A stretch of DNA of 64,000 bases, from NCBI RefSeq assembly GCF_026151205.1, contig NC_087082.1, positions 19,618,494 through 19,682,493 on the forward strand, given 5' to 3'. Below the pieces are notes generated by a model. That model saw only the letters and a list, made by a program, of their open reading frames with translations, was not told the DNA's origin and did not search any database. The position numbers and the translations under genes were made by a program. Positions within the stretch are counted from its first letter, which is position 1, and every line of letters begins with the position of its first letter. The DNA is from Bolinopsis microptera. Taxonomy: Eukaryota > Ctenophora > Tentaculata > Lobata > Bolinopsidae. Shown here piece by piece: positions 26,101 to 37,700 of this stretch.

Positions 26101-26380
26101 GATCACAGTACAATATGAATATGCTTTATAATCATAATTATTAGATTGGATCTAGCTGACATGATTTTGGTGTGAGCATAGCCTTGAAACGTTTCACAAA
26201 TAAATTGTAAGAAATCATTCCGAGTACGCGGCTACCTGCTACATATTATTATAATACAATTAGGTTGAATACGTTTTTATTTAATTATTTTGGTTGCGAA
26301 ATTGATCAATCCACTTTGCTATGCCCAGGTCCCCGCCCTCAATTGAAAAATATAATTGAATTTGATTCGTAATCTAACTA
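23191..26380. other. No established gene
   Basis: Very AT-rich unique sequence. A minus-strand ORF of 97 codons (25528-25821) contains a hydrophobic stretch (VICLVAILFLASPLALSVSL) but I do not recognise it and see no supporting splice sites. Other short ORFs are unsupported. Confidence 0.5.
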
Positions 26381-27241
26381 CCTTACTCGGGAATATTATA
26401 ACCGGGATAAAGTGGTGGGTTTTGGAAGATTCCGCCATATTTTTCCCGGTCAAAAATTTTACCAGTCATAAAAAAACCCGCCGACTCAGATAATAGGGTT
26501 CCAAGGGGGTGGTGATCATCATATTTTACCTGAAGTCTCATATATGCTAGAGAAGACTTTTGAAGCAGTGGATGGAGGGCTGTAACTTTATTGGCGGTTG
26601 CTACCATAATTTCGGTATAAAAACCACAATTTGGTTATAGAGATCAGATTTCAGGGTGGACCACATCCCGCTAGAAGTGAGTAAACTGTGCCACTATTTC
26701 ATGGTCCACGGTGGATTGATTACTGGAACAGTTGAAAATGCAAAGCCAAGACGTTCCCCAATACCAAGCGGTGGGCAGGAAATTAAGCTCCGGCTGACCT
26801 TCAGAGCAGTAGCCCCATTAGCGGACAAAATGAAAGTCTTGTTAAGACAACAATACAACTTCGAATTTGACGGTCAGCAGCAGGGGGATATCAATAATGA
26901 TAATGGAGGTGACATTAGCGATAATGAGAATGAGAATACGCTTTAATGAAGATTTGACTTATTATTGCTTAGATTTATTTTCCTTTAAATAGACGTGTCT
27001 TTTTTTTCTATTTCTGAGTAATATCAATAACTGTAAATTGAAATAACTTCTTTAACAAGTAACAAAAACAGAAATTTCGGTTGAAAATTTGTTGACCTCT
27101 GAAAAAAAAACTTGAAAGGTCGGCCACCGGTAAATACATGACCGGGATAATTTGGCGGGTTTTGGGAAATTCCGCCATATTTTTCCCGGTCATTAATTTT
27201 CCCAGTCATAAATTAACCCGCTATAATATTCCCGAGTAAGG
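26381..27241. mobile_element. 861-bp TA-flanked terminal-inverted-repeat element
   Basis: CCTTACTCGGGAATATTATA at 26381-26400 is matched by its exact reverse complement ending at 27241, and both ends abut TA (26379-26380 and 27242-27243). This fits a TA target duplication. Just inside the ends are two same-orientation copies of an about 80-bp segment containing GGGTTTTGG, TTCCGCCATATTTTTCCCGG and CCAGTCATAA. TA target and terminal inverted repeats fit the Tc1/mariner/pogo group, but no transposase is visible, so the superfamily is inferred. It carries a small ORF, listed separately. Confidence 0.8.
26651..26946 (+). CDS. Unrecognised small ORF inside the TA-flanked element (possible last exon)
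   Basis: About 96 codons ending at TAA 26946. The earliest in-frame codon of the open stretch is not an ATG: a TAG lies upstream near 26638 and the domain-like region begins VDHIPLEVSKLCHYF. TTTCAG immediately precedes GGTGGAC, so this may be a 3' exon with earlier exons deleted. The middle part (MVHGGLITGTVEN, then RRSPIPSGGQEIKLRLTF) looks like a folded domain. The C-terminus is acidic and Asn-rich (GDINNDNGGDISDNENEN). I do not recognise the family with confidence. Its position between inverted repeats suggests a transposon-encoded or captured sequence. Confidence 0.4.
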
Positions 27242-27243
27242 TA

Positions 27244-29412
27244 GCCTTAAAATGAGTTTCATGTGAGTATAAGTTATAACTACTTCCCCGAAATTGTGCA
27301 CTAGACTTTTACTCAGCGGATTTCCGATATTTGCATTTTGCATTTATAGTATATACCGATAGCATTTATTTGCATTTTATTTCATGGCACTAGACGTTCA
27401 ATTGACGCGTCGATTGACGTAAATGTCTGGAAAGGGCCCATAACTCTCCAGGGAAGCATTTTTACCCTACGTCGTGACTCGTGGGGGTGATTCGGAATCA
27501 GCGTCCAAAAATACACCGATCCTTATTGCTATCATTCCCTCAGGGCCTTTTCACAAAAATGTTCTTAAAATTTGGGCGAGCGATTTAGTGGGAGCGTAAT
27601 TCATCAGCCCTTTGTTGGGTTACAGCCGTGGTTTCATCTAATATAAGTTCAGTTATACCTGATCCAGTGACCCCCGGCCCCCCCCCCCCCCCCCCCCCCC
27701 CCGGTGAGTTGCACAGAAAACAACAGTCAGAGTCAACACAACGAAGCCGTAGATAGGGTCACGCCTCCTATAACATAGGACAGTATCTCAGTCACTACTA
27801 CTGTATAATGCATGTCACCTGTTATGTACCAATACCATGATCTGCAACAAATTTGCCGAGACGATCAAAATGAGAGTTCCTTCATTTGGTAAAATGAGAG
27901 CTCTTTCATTTGGTAAAATGAGAGTTCCTTCATTTGGCAAAATGAGAGCTCTTTCATTTGGTAAATTTGTATACAACGGCACAACGCTTGTGCTCCACTG
28001 ATGAAATGAAGGTCCTATTGGGCAAAACGTGATCACGTGGTACTACTAGTAGAGTAGTAGGGCAAGGTAAAAGTGGCCCACCCAAACACCCTTTTTTAGA
28101 GATTTTACCGACGTATCCTCTAAAATCACCTAATTTGTTCAATTTTCGGCGAGGGGCGCCAACAGGCCGGGAGAGGGCGCCAACAGTGGGGCGCATTTTC
28201 GGCGAGGGGCGCCAACAGGCGCCACTGAAGGTGGGGTTAACACTGCTAAAGTTGCAGGATTTATATAACATTATAAGTTACGTCATCTTGAAGGTGCGAG
28301 AATTAGTGCACGTATGAGAAGTGCACGTGTACGCGGTTTGGTACTTACCAGTCTAATTTCAACACTGTGTTTCATGTTTTACGCTGCCATAAAAGGAGAA
28401 TCAAGCACATGTTGCTAGGTAACGGTTAGTTGTTAGGTAACAAGCACATGCGCAGTGACGTGCACATTGTGCACATGTGCACGTCAATAAGGCACGTGTT
28501 TGAGGGATATTAAATAGTTAAATGAGATTGAGCTTGTAAGTCTCCGAGACAAATACCTCCGTTGAGTTTTGACAGTTAAATTTGCACGAGAATTATATGT
28601 TTGCTACCATGTATCTGGTTCTTTAAATGAAATCTGTGAGCGTGATTAAGATTAGAAGATTTGCTGCTGCGGATAGCAGTATTAGGCTGGTCACTAGATA
28701 TTACAAAGGAATGAGGACAGGAATGCTTAACATCGCAAAATTACTAAACTCAGGTCTGAGTGTGAATACGGGTGGCACCTGCAAGAGTGTTCATTAAGCA
28801 TTTGGAGTTCTGTAAAACTGCAGTTACAATTGTGCTAGAGTATTTTTAGTATATACGATTGGTATCAGATCTATATCCCTACATGCTTCCAAAATTTGTA
28901 AAGCCGTAGTACTACAAACAAACAAACAAACAACAAACAAACAACAGATATTACTAAGGAATGGGGACAGGAATACATCGCATAGTTACTAACGATATTA
29001 ACAATTTACTGGCTTCATGCAGTATAAATAAACATCAGAGTTTGGTCCCGATAGCTCCCATTTTATTAACTTAATCGAAAATAAACTGAAAATAAACTGA
29101 AAATAAACTGAAAATAAACTGAAAATAATAGCATAGAACGAGATGGAAGAGAATATTAAAAACTACCGTAGTCCAAAAATACATGCTGACGTCATTAGCA
29201 AATGCTGACGTCATTAGCAAATGCTGACGTCATAAGGAAATGAGAAAACGGAACACTGTCATGTCAGTGCAACAACAGAAAAAGAAACAGCTATCCTATT
29301 TCAGCTACGATTAATGATGAAAGAAATAGCCCAGTTGTGTAAACTGAATGTATACATTTATACAGATAAGCAGAATTATTGAGATAGCGAAACACGGTTC
29401 GGATGATAAAGG
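27244..29412. other. No gene seen; contains homopolymer and small repeats
   Basis: Contains a 25-nt poly(C) run (27678-27702), four direct copies of AAAATGAGAG with CTTCATTTGG spacing (27.87-27.96 kb), a degraded hAT-like fragment (separate entry), AACAAAC repeats near 28.92 kb, five AATAAACTGAA units (29081-29127) and three AAATGCTGACGTCATTAGC units (about 29.18-29.24 kb). No coding exon is supported. Confidence 0.6.
28075..28230 (-). mobile_element. Degraded relative of the hAT-type MITE at 38.6 kb
   Basis: The stretch with GATTTTACCGACGTATCC, TCACCTAATTTGTTCAATTT and several GGGGCGCCAACAG blocks is the reverse-complement counterpart of 38.59-38.73 kb. It ends in GGCGCCACTG, resembling the CGCCACTG terminus of that element. 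No complete second end is visible. Confidence 0.6.
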
Positions 29413-29548
29413 TCGGTTATTGAAGGTTATTTAAGGTTGTTTAAGGTTATTTAATGTTATTTATGGTTATTTAAGGTTATTGAAGGTTATTTAAGGTTAT
29501 TTAAGGTTATTTATGGTTATTTAAGGTTATTTAAGGTTATTTAAGGTT
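29413..29548. repeat. 10-bp (TTAAGGTTAT)n array
   Basis: About 13 units of TTAAGGTTAT and variants (TTGAAGGTTA, TTATGGTTAT), directly abutting the 5' truncation point of the retrotransposon fragment. Confidence 0.9.
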
Positions 29549-29560
29549 CACCACGTGTAG

Positions 29561-30193
29561 ATGGTCACTCAATTCACTTATTTGGGTGCCAAAATTACAT
29601 CGGATGGCAAGATCGATAAAGAAATAAGTGTCAGGATTGGAAAAGCAACCGGAGCTTTTAACCAACTCAATAACATTTGGAAGAATAAGAACATAAGCAT
29701 TAACAACAAAGTGCGAATCTACATCGCAGCTGTTCTTACCATTCTGACCTATGGAAGTGAGATATGGAACACGACTCAAGTGCAGACAAGAAGATTAGAG
29801 TCTTTCCATCAGTACTGCTTACGCAGAATCCTGAGAGTGAGGTGGTTCCATCGAGTAAGAAATGAAGATGTTTTAAGAAGGGCTTCAATAACTGCTCTTA
29901 CTGACATAATAGCAACAAAACGGCTACGTTGGTTTGGACATGTCAGTAGAATGCCTGAAGATCGGTTACCTAACTATCTACTTGAATGGAAACCCAAGCA
30001 TGGGAAACGATCAAGAGGCAGGCCTAGGAAGAGCTTAAATGATGTATTTATTGAAGATGCTGAGCAGAGATTGGATCGTAATGGACTCACGATTGATTGT
30101 ATGAGAAGATTGGCTGCAGATCGAAAAGGATGGAGAAATATTACCCGCCGAAGTTGTATAATACAAAGTAATGACGCAGATGACGCAGACTAA
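29561..30193 (+). pseudogene. 5'-truncated non-LTR retrotransposon, C-terminal part of reverse transcriptase
   Basis: A 210-codon frame begins right after an in-frame TAG and the TTAAGGTTAT array. It reads FTYLGAKITSDGKIDKEI, then AAVLTILTYGSEIWN, LESFHQYCLRRILRVRW and RLRWFGHVSRMPEDRLP. This order (YLG motif, YGSE-W, Cys/Arg-rich tail, LRWFGHV-RM) is that of the region C-terminal to the polymerase in animal non-LTR retrotransposon ORF2 proteins. The endonuclease and the catalytic palm with YADD are absent, so it is a dead 5'-truncated copy. After the stop comes a short trailer ending in four GGAATTAAACT units. Confidence 0.85.
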
Positions 30194-30217
30194 TCCTTTT
30201 GGATGGAGATCTCGCCA

Positions 30218-30262
30218 TGGAATTAAACTGGAATTAAACTGGAATTAAACTGGAATTAAACT
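30218..30262 (+). repeat. GGAATTAAACT x4, 3' tail of the retrotransposon fragment
   Basis: Four 11-bp units at the 3' side of the truncated element, where some non-LTR families carry short tandem repeats instead of poly(A). The unit matches that of the 1.7 kb array at 8.1-9.8 kb. Confidence 0.75.
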
Positions 30263-31218
30263 TAAATAGTCAGAGGGAACACTAACGAACCCGTCGTGAC
30301 AATACATCAATGAAATAAATAACATAATTATAAAAAAATCATAAATAAGACCCAAAACACGTAAAAAAAATTAACTTCACTACAATCTGTACGAAAAGGA
30401 AACAAGATCAAATATAATAATTTAACCGGATTAAAGTGGGTAATGCACCGATAAGGTAATAAATTAACATGTAACATGTAACGTGTAGATGGGTTGTAAA
30501 GGATTGCGTACCGACCATTATGTAACAGAAATGTAAGGGCCGGTTGATTTATGAAGGCCAAATAGAGCTGAGGTAAAGGGTTGGATAATATAGAGTGCAT
30601 GATTTATAGCGTACGTGGAATGGATTAGTGCCGACTGAATCAACGCTGAATTAGGGCCGTCTAGACTCTAGTTATTATAAAGGACATTAGAATTAGGAGA
30701 GAAAACTGAATTATGCCCCGATTAGGATCTGACAAATTTGAACTAAGTGTTTATTATTTGGATTGACTAGCTATAAATATAATAGGGGTCTGTCGAGAAA
30801 GGGCCGCGAACGTTCCCCGACAACCATGCGCGGCAAATTATTGAAATCTACATGAACTGAAGAAGAAAAACTGCAGAAGAAAAACTGCATAAGAAAAACT
30901 GCAGAAACCACAAAAAACTTGATAATATCTCTCAGTACGAAGCAGACTACAGCAGAGTTAAACACAAAATACCCTACAGTTACCATGGCAATAGTTGCCA
31001 AGTCAGCACTATATACAAGGAGGAAAGTGCTACTCAAGATCAACGTACAGTTACCACGACAACGTTACCACACGACAGAGCATGCAGTAGACCGCATTAA
31101 CCTAGCAGGGGTGCAGTAGGTTTATACTCCACAACAATAGTTGGCAAGTCTCCGCTTCCGTGCAGAATACAGGCAGAGACCATCAGCTCGCAAGTTCACG
31201 GGAATTGTCACTTGATAC

Positions 31219-31301
31219 CCATATAAGGGCATAATGCCTATATAAGGGCATCAGTGACTACCTTATATGGGCATTGATGAACTTAGATTGACCTTATATG
31301 G
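31219..31301. promoter_or_regulatory. Cluster of CArG boxes (SRF/MADS-type sites)
   Basis: CCATATAAGG at 31219-31228 and CCTTATATGG at 31261-31270 and 31292-31301 each match the CC(A/T)6GG consensus exactly. A fourth near-match, CCTATATAAGG, lies at 31237-31247. Each is followed or preceded by GGGCAT/ATGCCC, so the cluster may also be a small inverted/direct repeat. A regulatory role is inference; no adjacent gene is established. Confidence 0.4.
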
Positions 31302-32201
31302 GCATTGTTTTAGACGAAGTATGCAAGTATGTGAGTATGTGTGACAGGATGGCTCTTCGTCCAAATTGTTTAATGCAAGGGGTGCAATTTTTCGTTAGTC
31401 GAAAACTTAACTAATTAGAGCAGCGGTAATAAGAACAAATAAAATCTAGTTTGAATTCCTCTCAGCAACAAGTGCAAATCAATAAAACTTATTCTAGCAG
31501 ACAGCAAGTTGCGGTGAAAATTACAGAATGCGGGGTTGGCAGTTTGCCAGCAGCAAAACATGTGCTTTAAAATACTTTAATCCTAATCTAATAAAGTATT
31601 ATAAATATAATTCTGATTATTATATTATATATACGCAGACCAATGGAGCAGTGGGTATTAAGTTCTGGTCTACAATAGATTAGAACAGCAGCACATGTAT
31701 TACCAACTGCACACAACACACACCACTCTTCTAATATTTCAACAAAAACCTTAAATACAACCGGAGATTACGGGGGATATTAGATTAAAATGCGATTAAC
31801 ACTTTTGCCGCCCTTTTTACGTAGAAATGCATACTTGTGAAGACAGGCACGAGACACGGGACACGGTACACTGTCGCACGATAGAGCCCGGGCAACACAT
31901 GACACAGGTGTCAATATGGCAGTGTTTCCTAGTACTATAGCTGCTGTAGACACAATGTGCGGGTATTCAGGTAACTAGCCGGGGTATACAGGGGTATGAT
32001 AATTATGAGGAATATTCCGGGTATATTCCAGAGAGAGATTGTATAAAAGTGGGTATCACAGCAGACTGACCAGTACAACTATTTAATTTATATTATATAT
32101 AATATTTAATGAGCGTAATTTATACAAACCTTTGGAATAAACCGCGCTACCGAGGCCTCCCAGTCTGTGTTTATAGAGGAGTACACTTGGCAACTGTATA
32201 T

Positions 32202-32306
32202 CTAACACCCTATCTAACACCCCTAACTAACACCCCTAACTGTATATCTAACACCCTAACTAACACCCCTATCTAACACCCCTAACAGTATATCTAACAC
32301 CCCTAA
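32202..32306. repeat. (C)TAACACCCC / GTATATCTAACACCC short repeat
   Basis: About eight degenerate copies of ATCTAACACCCCTAAC in 105 bp. Confidence 0.8.
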
Positions 32307-32931
32307 CAAGGATAATATTGTATTTACAAGTTCTGAGTACGGAGGGGAAATGTGGAAGGAGATCTGGGATGAAATGTAGTGAAGTAGTAACTAATAGTGT
32401 CTTATTAGAAATATGTGAGGAATGGGAGTTGAAACCTGTGAAAGGTTGTGTGTCATAAGATGTTGTATGTTCGGGTGGTACCATGATAGCATAAATACCG
32501 TTATATTAAAATAGTGTTTATTGTTTATTGTGCTATATATAAGTTATATATTAACTTATATTATTACGCAGTAAACAAAGTAGTACTACAAGAACTACTA
32601 AGACCTTGAAGTTGAAATCTTATAAGAAGACAGGTATGTGAGAGCGCGTGGAAGGGAGCAGTCTTCATCTTAACATGTTATAAATAAGTTGTAAAATTGA
32701 GTAATCATACAACTGCACAAAACTACATAATGTTAATTAATTAATTATTAATTAACTAGATAATGTTAATGACAGATCATAGTTGACAGTTGACGGCACA
32801 GAAAAAAAAAACCTCTTATACAACAGTTAACATACAGCATCTTCAGGGAAATAATGAGGCAAATTCCGATCAAAGATCTAGACGTAAAATTCGTTAATTT
32901 TAAAACTTTAAAAACACAGTGATTTACTCAC

Positions 32932-32989
32932 GGAACTCAGAGCAGCCTGCTGCCTGGAGAATCTCCAGATGATTACGTTTCCTAACCAT
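32932..32989 (-). CDS. Possible first coding exon of an unknown gene
   Basis: On the minus strand ATG at 32989 sits in a favourable context (AGAACCATGG). It opens a 19-codon frame MVRKRNHLEILQAAGCSEF that ends at a good donor (TTCC|GTGAGTAAAT), leaving phase 1. The gene would run leftward, downstream of the hexosaminidase gene in the same orientation. I could not find the next exon and do not recognise the peptide. A chance ATG-plus-donor pair is possible. Confidence 0.3.
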
Positions 32990-34085
32990 GGTTCTGGTTT
33001 GATTCTCCCTGCCACGCATCGTGTCTGTACAATTACAGCGACATTTCTCCTAGTAATACTAATTACTAGCAGTTTAACTATAGGGCGGGGCGCTAGGTTA
33101 CGGTAGTCATGGCTACAGTAACCAATGGTTACGGTGTGGAATCAAGGAAATAGTTACAAGTTTATACACATCATGCTTTCTCACCATGTGCTGCCCCCAA
33201 AAGCAGAAAATACGAGGTTCAATAAGCATGCAAGTATTTCAGGAATTACACGAATAAAATAAACGTTTTGGTAAGGAAAAAGGAGCAATGGTAAATATAA
33301 ATCTCAAAGATGGTAAATCAAGAGCTCAGAAATGGTTCGCTTCCGATCGATGCAATTCCTCTAAGGTAGAAGAATTAATCTCTGACAAATTTGTTGACAT
33401 AAAAAACTGCTTTCTACCCTCAACAATATTTACTAATCTCATCCGTACCATCTAGCTAGGGTCTAAGATGCAATATAGACTGTACGTGGTAATATTGATA
33501 GATCATTCGTATAAAAATCAAATATATTCGGATGAATCCGTCCTCAATATGTATATATGGTAATGTAAAATGTCTCAACGATAATAGATTATATCAGGAC
33601 TTATGTCTCATCGAAAAGAGATTCTCTTCATAAATCGTGCATCAAAGATTAATGCTTTTATTAAAAAAATTTCCTCTCCAAAATGTCTTCTCTGGAAACT
33701 AAAATGCCAACAGTAAGACTGCAGTGAAGATCACGAGTACAGGACAGATCACCGTTTTTAGGGAACTACTTTTACTTTCTGGTAGAACACACTTCCCTGA
33801 AATTATACACTTAATCAGAAAATAGAAATAGATAACAATTCAGAGCAGGATGTGATCAGCTGAAAAAACCGTCTGCTACGAAATGGGTTATTAAAACAAA
33901 TCCCCCTCCAGGAATGGTTAGTCTGTTTAAGTCGAGTAGTGCTATTAGGTCTCATTTGATCATTCTCTTAAGAAAATGTCCTATTTTTTCCGAACAGACT
34001 CAGTAATGACAATGTTCTAAGAAGGTAAATTGAAATTGGCGAGGTAAAATAAACAGTGTATCAGTAGACAGACTCCCGAGTGGTA
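32990..34085. other. 3' flank of the hexosaminidase gene
   Basis: AT-rich sequence without a supported exon. A minus-strand AATAAA (plus-strand TTTATT at 33657-33662) is a candidate polyadenylation signal for the hexosaminidase transcript, about 0.4 kb beyond the last repeated exon copy. Confidence 0.4.
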
Positions 34086-34640
34086 ACCATCGTTCTGGAG
34101 ACAGTACTCTGGTTTCATGGTGTTAGAAGGCACACACCTAACAACACTTTAACAACACCCTAACAACACCCTAACAACACCCTAACAACACCCTAACAAT
34201 ACTTACCATCGTTCTGGAAACAGTACTCCGGTTTCATGGTGTTAGAAGGCACACCCCTGACAACACCCTAACAACACCCCTGACAACACCCTAACAACAC
34301 CCTAACAACACCCTAACAACACCCTAACAACACTTACCATCGTTCTGGAGACAGTACTCTGGTTTCATGGTGTTAGAAGGCACACACCTAACAACACCTT
34401 AACAACACCCTAACAACACCCTGACAACACCCTAACAACACCCTAACAATACTTACCATCGTTCTGGAAACAGTACTCCGGTTTCATGGTGTTAGAAGGC
34501 ACACCCCTGACAACACCCTAACAACACCCCTGACAACACCCTAACAACACCCTAACAACACCCTAACAACACCCTAACAACACTTACCATCGTTCTGGAG
34601 ACAGTACTCCGGTTTCATGGTGTTAGAAGGCACACCCCTG
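34086..34640 (-). repeat. Tandem copies of the exon 16 3' end and its splice donor
   Basis: On the minus strand the last ~45 nt of exon 16 (GGTGTGCCTTCTAACACCAT through CCAGAACGATG) recurs with starts at 34086, 34205, 34336 and 34455, plus the real exon end at 34586. Spacings are 119, 131, 119 and 131, so the true period is a 250-bp dimer. Copies are separated by (GTTGTTAGGGT)n. Four of the five keep the donor GATG|GTAAGT. The outermost copy (34086) instead reads GATGGTTACC and stays open for about 22 more codons. Confidence 0.92.
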
Positions 34641-34713
34641 CTCTTCATGAGGGAGGCAAAGTGAGACAGCCTTTCTTCCGCTTCCTCCCAGGATCCTACC
34701 TCACCCGCCTTAC
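34588..34713 (-). CDS. Hexosaminidase exon 16
   Basis: Acceptor ATCTCAG, donor GTAAGT; residues 582-624, AEERLSHFASLMKSRGV and MKPEYCLQND, matching the C-terminal helix and the final GYC-like motif. The 3' end is tandemly repeated downstream. A final short exon, or read-through of the outermost copy, must supply the stop. Confidence 0.92.
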
Positions 34714-37700
34714 CTGAGATTTTTGCATACGTTATACACTTGTATATTTTTTGTGCACTGAAAATACTGGGATATCAGATTTGTTTATCGACTGATTAAC
34801 TATCAAGGTATTGGTTTGCAGTATTCTAATTTAAGAAGACCTCCTCAATATGTCCCACCTTTAGCAGGGTTACTCCAGAGTCTCTCAGCATAGGCCCAGG
34901 TTCTAGGGAACACCTTGTAAAGGTTCTTCGTTAAAAACTATTAATTATCAATATTATTTCAGAATATGAGTATGACGTAGAAATGTCGATACGTTATTCA
35001 GCTATTTATTTCCATTAGAATCTGTTTTCACTGAGTTAAAAAAACAATCAGAAATTTGAATGAAAGAACCACCTTGTAAAGAATATCACTGTCCGAGGTT
35101 TGTTCTGTCCACATGGCCGTCTCTCCTCCTAGGATCCTGGTTAGATATTATCTACATCAGGTTCATTAAACAAGTTTGAGAATATATTTTCGAACAATTG
35201 TGAAAATGGGTATTTTCGTCGGTTCAAGTTCAGGTGGAAACTGGAATGGGCATATTTTTTTGTACAGCGCTAAATTAGTGAGATGACTGACAGGACAAAG
35301 TTGAGGAACCGAAGCTATGTTTCCTGTACAGTTAACCCAGACACTGAAATAACAATTCTTTACTTACAGTTCCTTAGCTTTAACCTCAGTTATATCCACT
35401 CCTTGTTCTTTAATCCACTCTCTGGTATCACTCATGTAAACTTGGTGCCAAGACTTGAAGGGGGAGCACCAGTTATTAGGCCCTGTAACAGAAACATTAG
35501 GGAGGGGGACAGGTACTGTAACAGAAACATCAGGGAGGGGGAGGGGGACAGGTACTGTAACAGAAACATAAGGGAGGGAGGGAGAGGGAACAGGTACTGT
35601 TACATAAACATCAGGGAGGGGGAGGGGGACAGGTACTGTAACAGAAACATCAGGGAGGGGGGACAGGTACTGTAACAGAAACATCAGGGAGGGGGAGGGG
35701 GACAGGTACTGTAACAGAAACATCAGGGAGGGGGAGGGGGACAGGTACTGTAATAGAAACATCAGGGAGGGGGAGGGGGACAGGTACTGTAACATAAACA
35801 TCAGGGAGGGGGAGGGGGACAGGTACTGTAACAGAAACATCAGGGAGGGGAGGGACAGGTACTGTAACAGAAACATCAGGGAGGGGGGAGGGGGGACAGG
35901 TACTGTAACAGAAACATCAGGGAGGGGGGGGGGACAGGTACTGTAACAGAAACATCAGGGAGGGGGAGGGGGACAGGTACTGTAACAGAAACATCAGGGA
36001 GGGGGGGGGGGACAGGTACTGTAACAGAAACATCAGGGAGGGGGAGGGGGACAGGTACTGTAACAGAAACATCAGGGAGGGGGGGGGGACAGGTACTGTA
36101 ACAGAAACATCAGGGAGGGGGAGGGGGACAGGTACTGTAACAGAAACATCAGGGAGGGGGTGGGGACAGGTACTGTAACAGAAACATCAGAGAGGGGGAG
36201 TGGGACAGGTACTGTAACAGAAACATCAGGGAGGGGGAGGGGGACAGGTACTGTAACAGAAACATCAGGGAGGGGGAGGGGGGCAGGTACTGTAACAGAA
36301 ACATCAGGGAGGGGGAGTGGGACAGGTACTGTAACAGAAACATCAGGGAGGGGGAGGGGGACAGGTACTGTAACAGAAACATCAGGGAGGGGGAGGGGGG
36401 ACAGGTACTGCAATAGAAGCATAAGGGAGGGGGGGGGGACAGGTACTGTAACAGAAACATCAGGGAGGGGGGGGGGGGACAGGTACTGTAACAGAATCAT
36501 CAGGGAGGGGGAGGGGGACAGGTACTGTAACAGAAACATCAGGGAGGGGGAGGGGGACAGGTACTGTAACAGAAACATCAGGGAGGGGGGGACAGGTACT
36601 GTAACAGAAACATCAGGGAGGGGGGGGGGGGGGCAGGTACTGTAACAGAAACATCAGGAAGGGGGACAGGTACTGTAACAGAAACATCAGGGAGGGGGAC
36701 AGGTACTGTAACAGAAACATCAGGGAGGGGAGGGGGACAGGTACTGTAACAGAAACATCAGGGAGGGGGAGGGGGACAGGTACTGTAACAGAAACATCAG
36801 GGAGGGGGAGGGGGACAGGTACTGTAACAGAAACATCAGGGAGGGGGGGGGGGACAGGTACTGTAACAGAAACATCAGGGAGGGGGGGGGGGGGTGACAG
36901 GTACTGTAACAGAAACATCAGGGAGGAGGGGGACAGGTACTGTAACAGATACATCAGGGAGGGGGAGGGGGACCCGGGACAGGTACTGTAACAGAAACAT
37001 CAGGGAGGGGGGGGGGGGACAGGTAATGTAACATAAACATCTGGGAGGGGGGGGGGGACAGGTACTGTAACAGAAACATCAGGGAGGGGGACAGGTACTG
37101 TAACAGAAACATCAGGGAGGGGGAGGGGGACCCGGGACAGGTACGTAACAGAAACATCAGGGAGGGGGAGGGGGACAGGTACTGTAACAGAAACATCAGG
37201 GAGGGGGGACAGGTACTGTAACAGAAACATCAGGGAGGGGGAGGGGGACAGGTACTGTAACAGAAACATCAGGGAGGGGGGGGGGACAGGTACTGTAACA
37301 GAAACATCAGGGAGGGGGAGGGGGACAGGTACTTTAACAGAAACATCAGGGAGGGGGGGGGGGACAGGTACTGTAACAGAAACATCAGGGAGGGGGGGGG
37401 GGGGGGTGACAGGTACTGTAACAGAAACATCAGGGAGGAGGGGGACAGGTACTGTAACAGAAACATCAGGGAGGGGGAGGGGGACCCGGGACAGGTACTG
37501 TAACAGAAACATCAGGGAGGGGGGGGGGGGACAGGTAATGTAACATAAGCATCTGGGAGGGGGGGGGACAGGTACTGTAACAGAAACATCAGGGAGGGGG
37601 ACAGGTACTGTAACAGAAACATCAGGGAGGGGGAGGGGGACCCGGGACAGGTACTGTAACAGAAACATCAGGGAGGGGGAGGGGGACAGGTACTGTAACA

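Larger units (their letters stand above)
30263..32931. other. No established gene
   Basis: AT-rich sequence with small ORFs that I cannot assign. Contains GCAGAAGAAAAACT repeats near 30.87-30.90 kb, a cluster of CArG-like sites (separate entry) and a TAACACCCC-type repeat near 32.2 kb. Confidence 0.55.

Noticed and set aside
34138-34340. Telomere-like repeat (CCCTAACAACA)n
   Set aside because: The unit is an 11-bp spacer component of the exon 16 repeat, not a TTAGGG-type telomere, and lies inside a gene.
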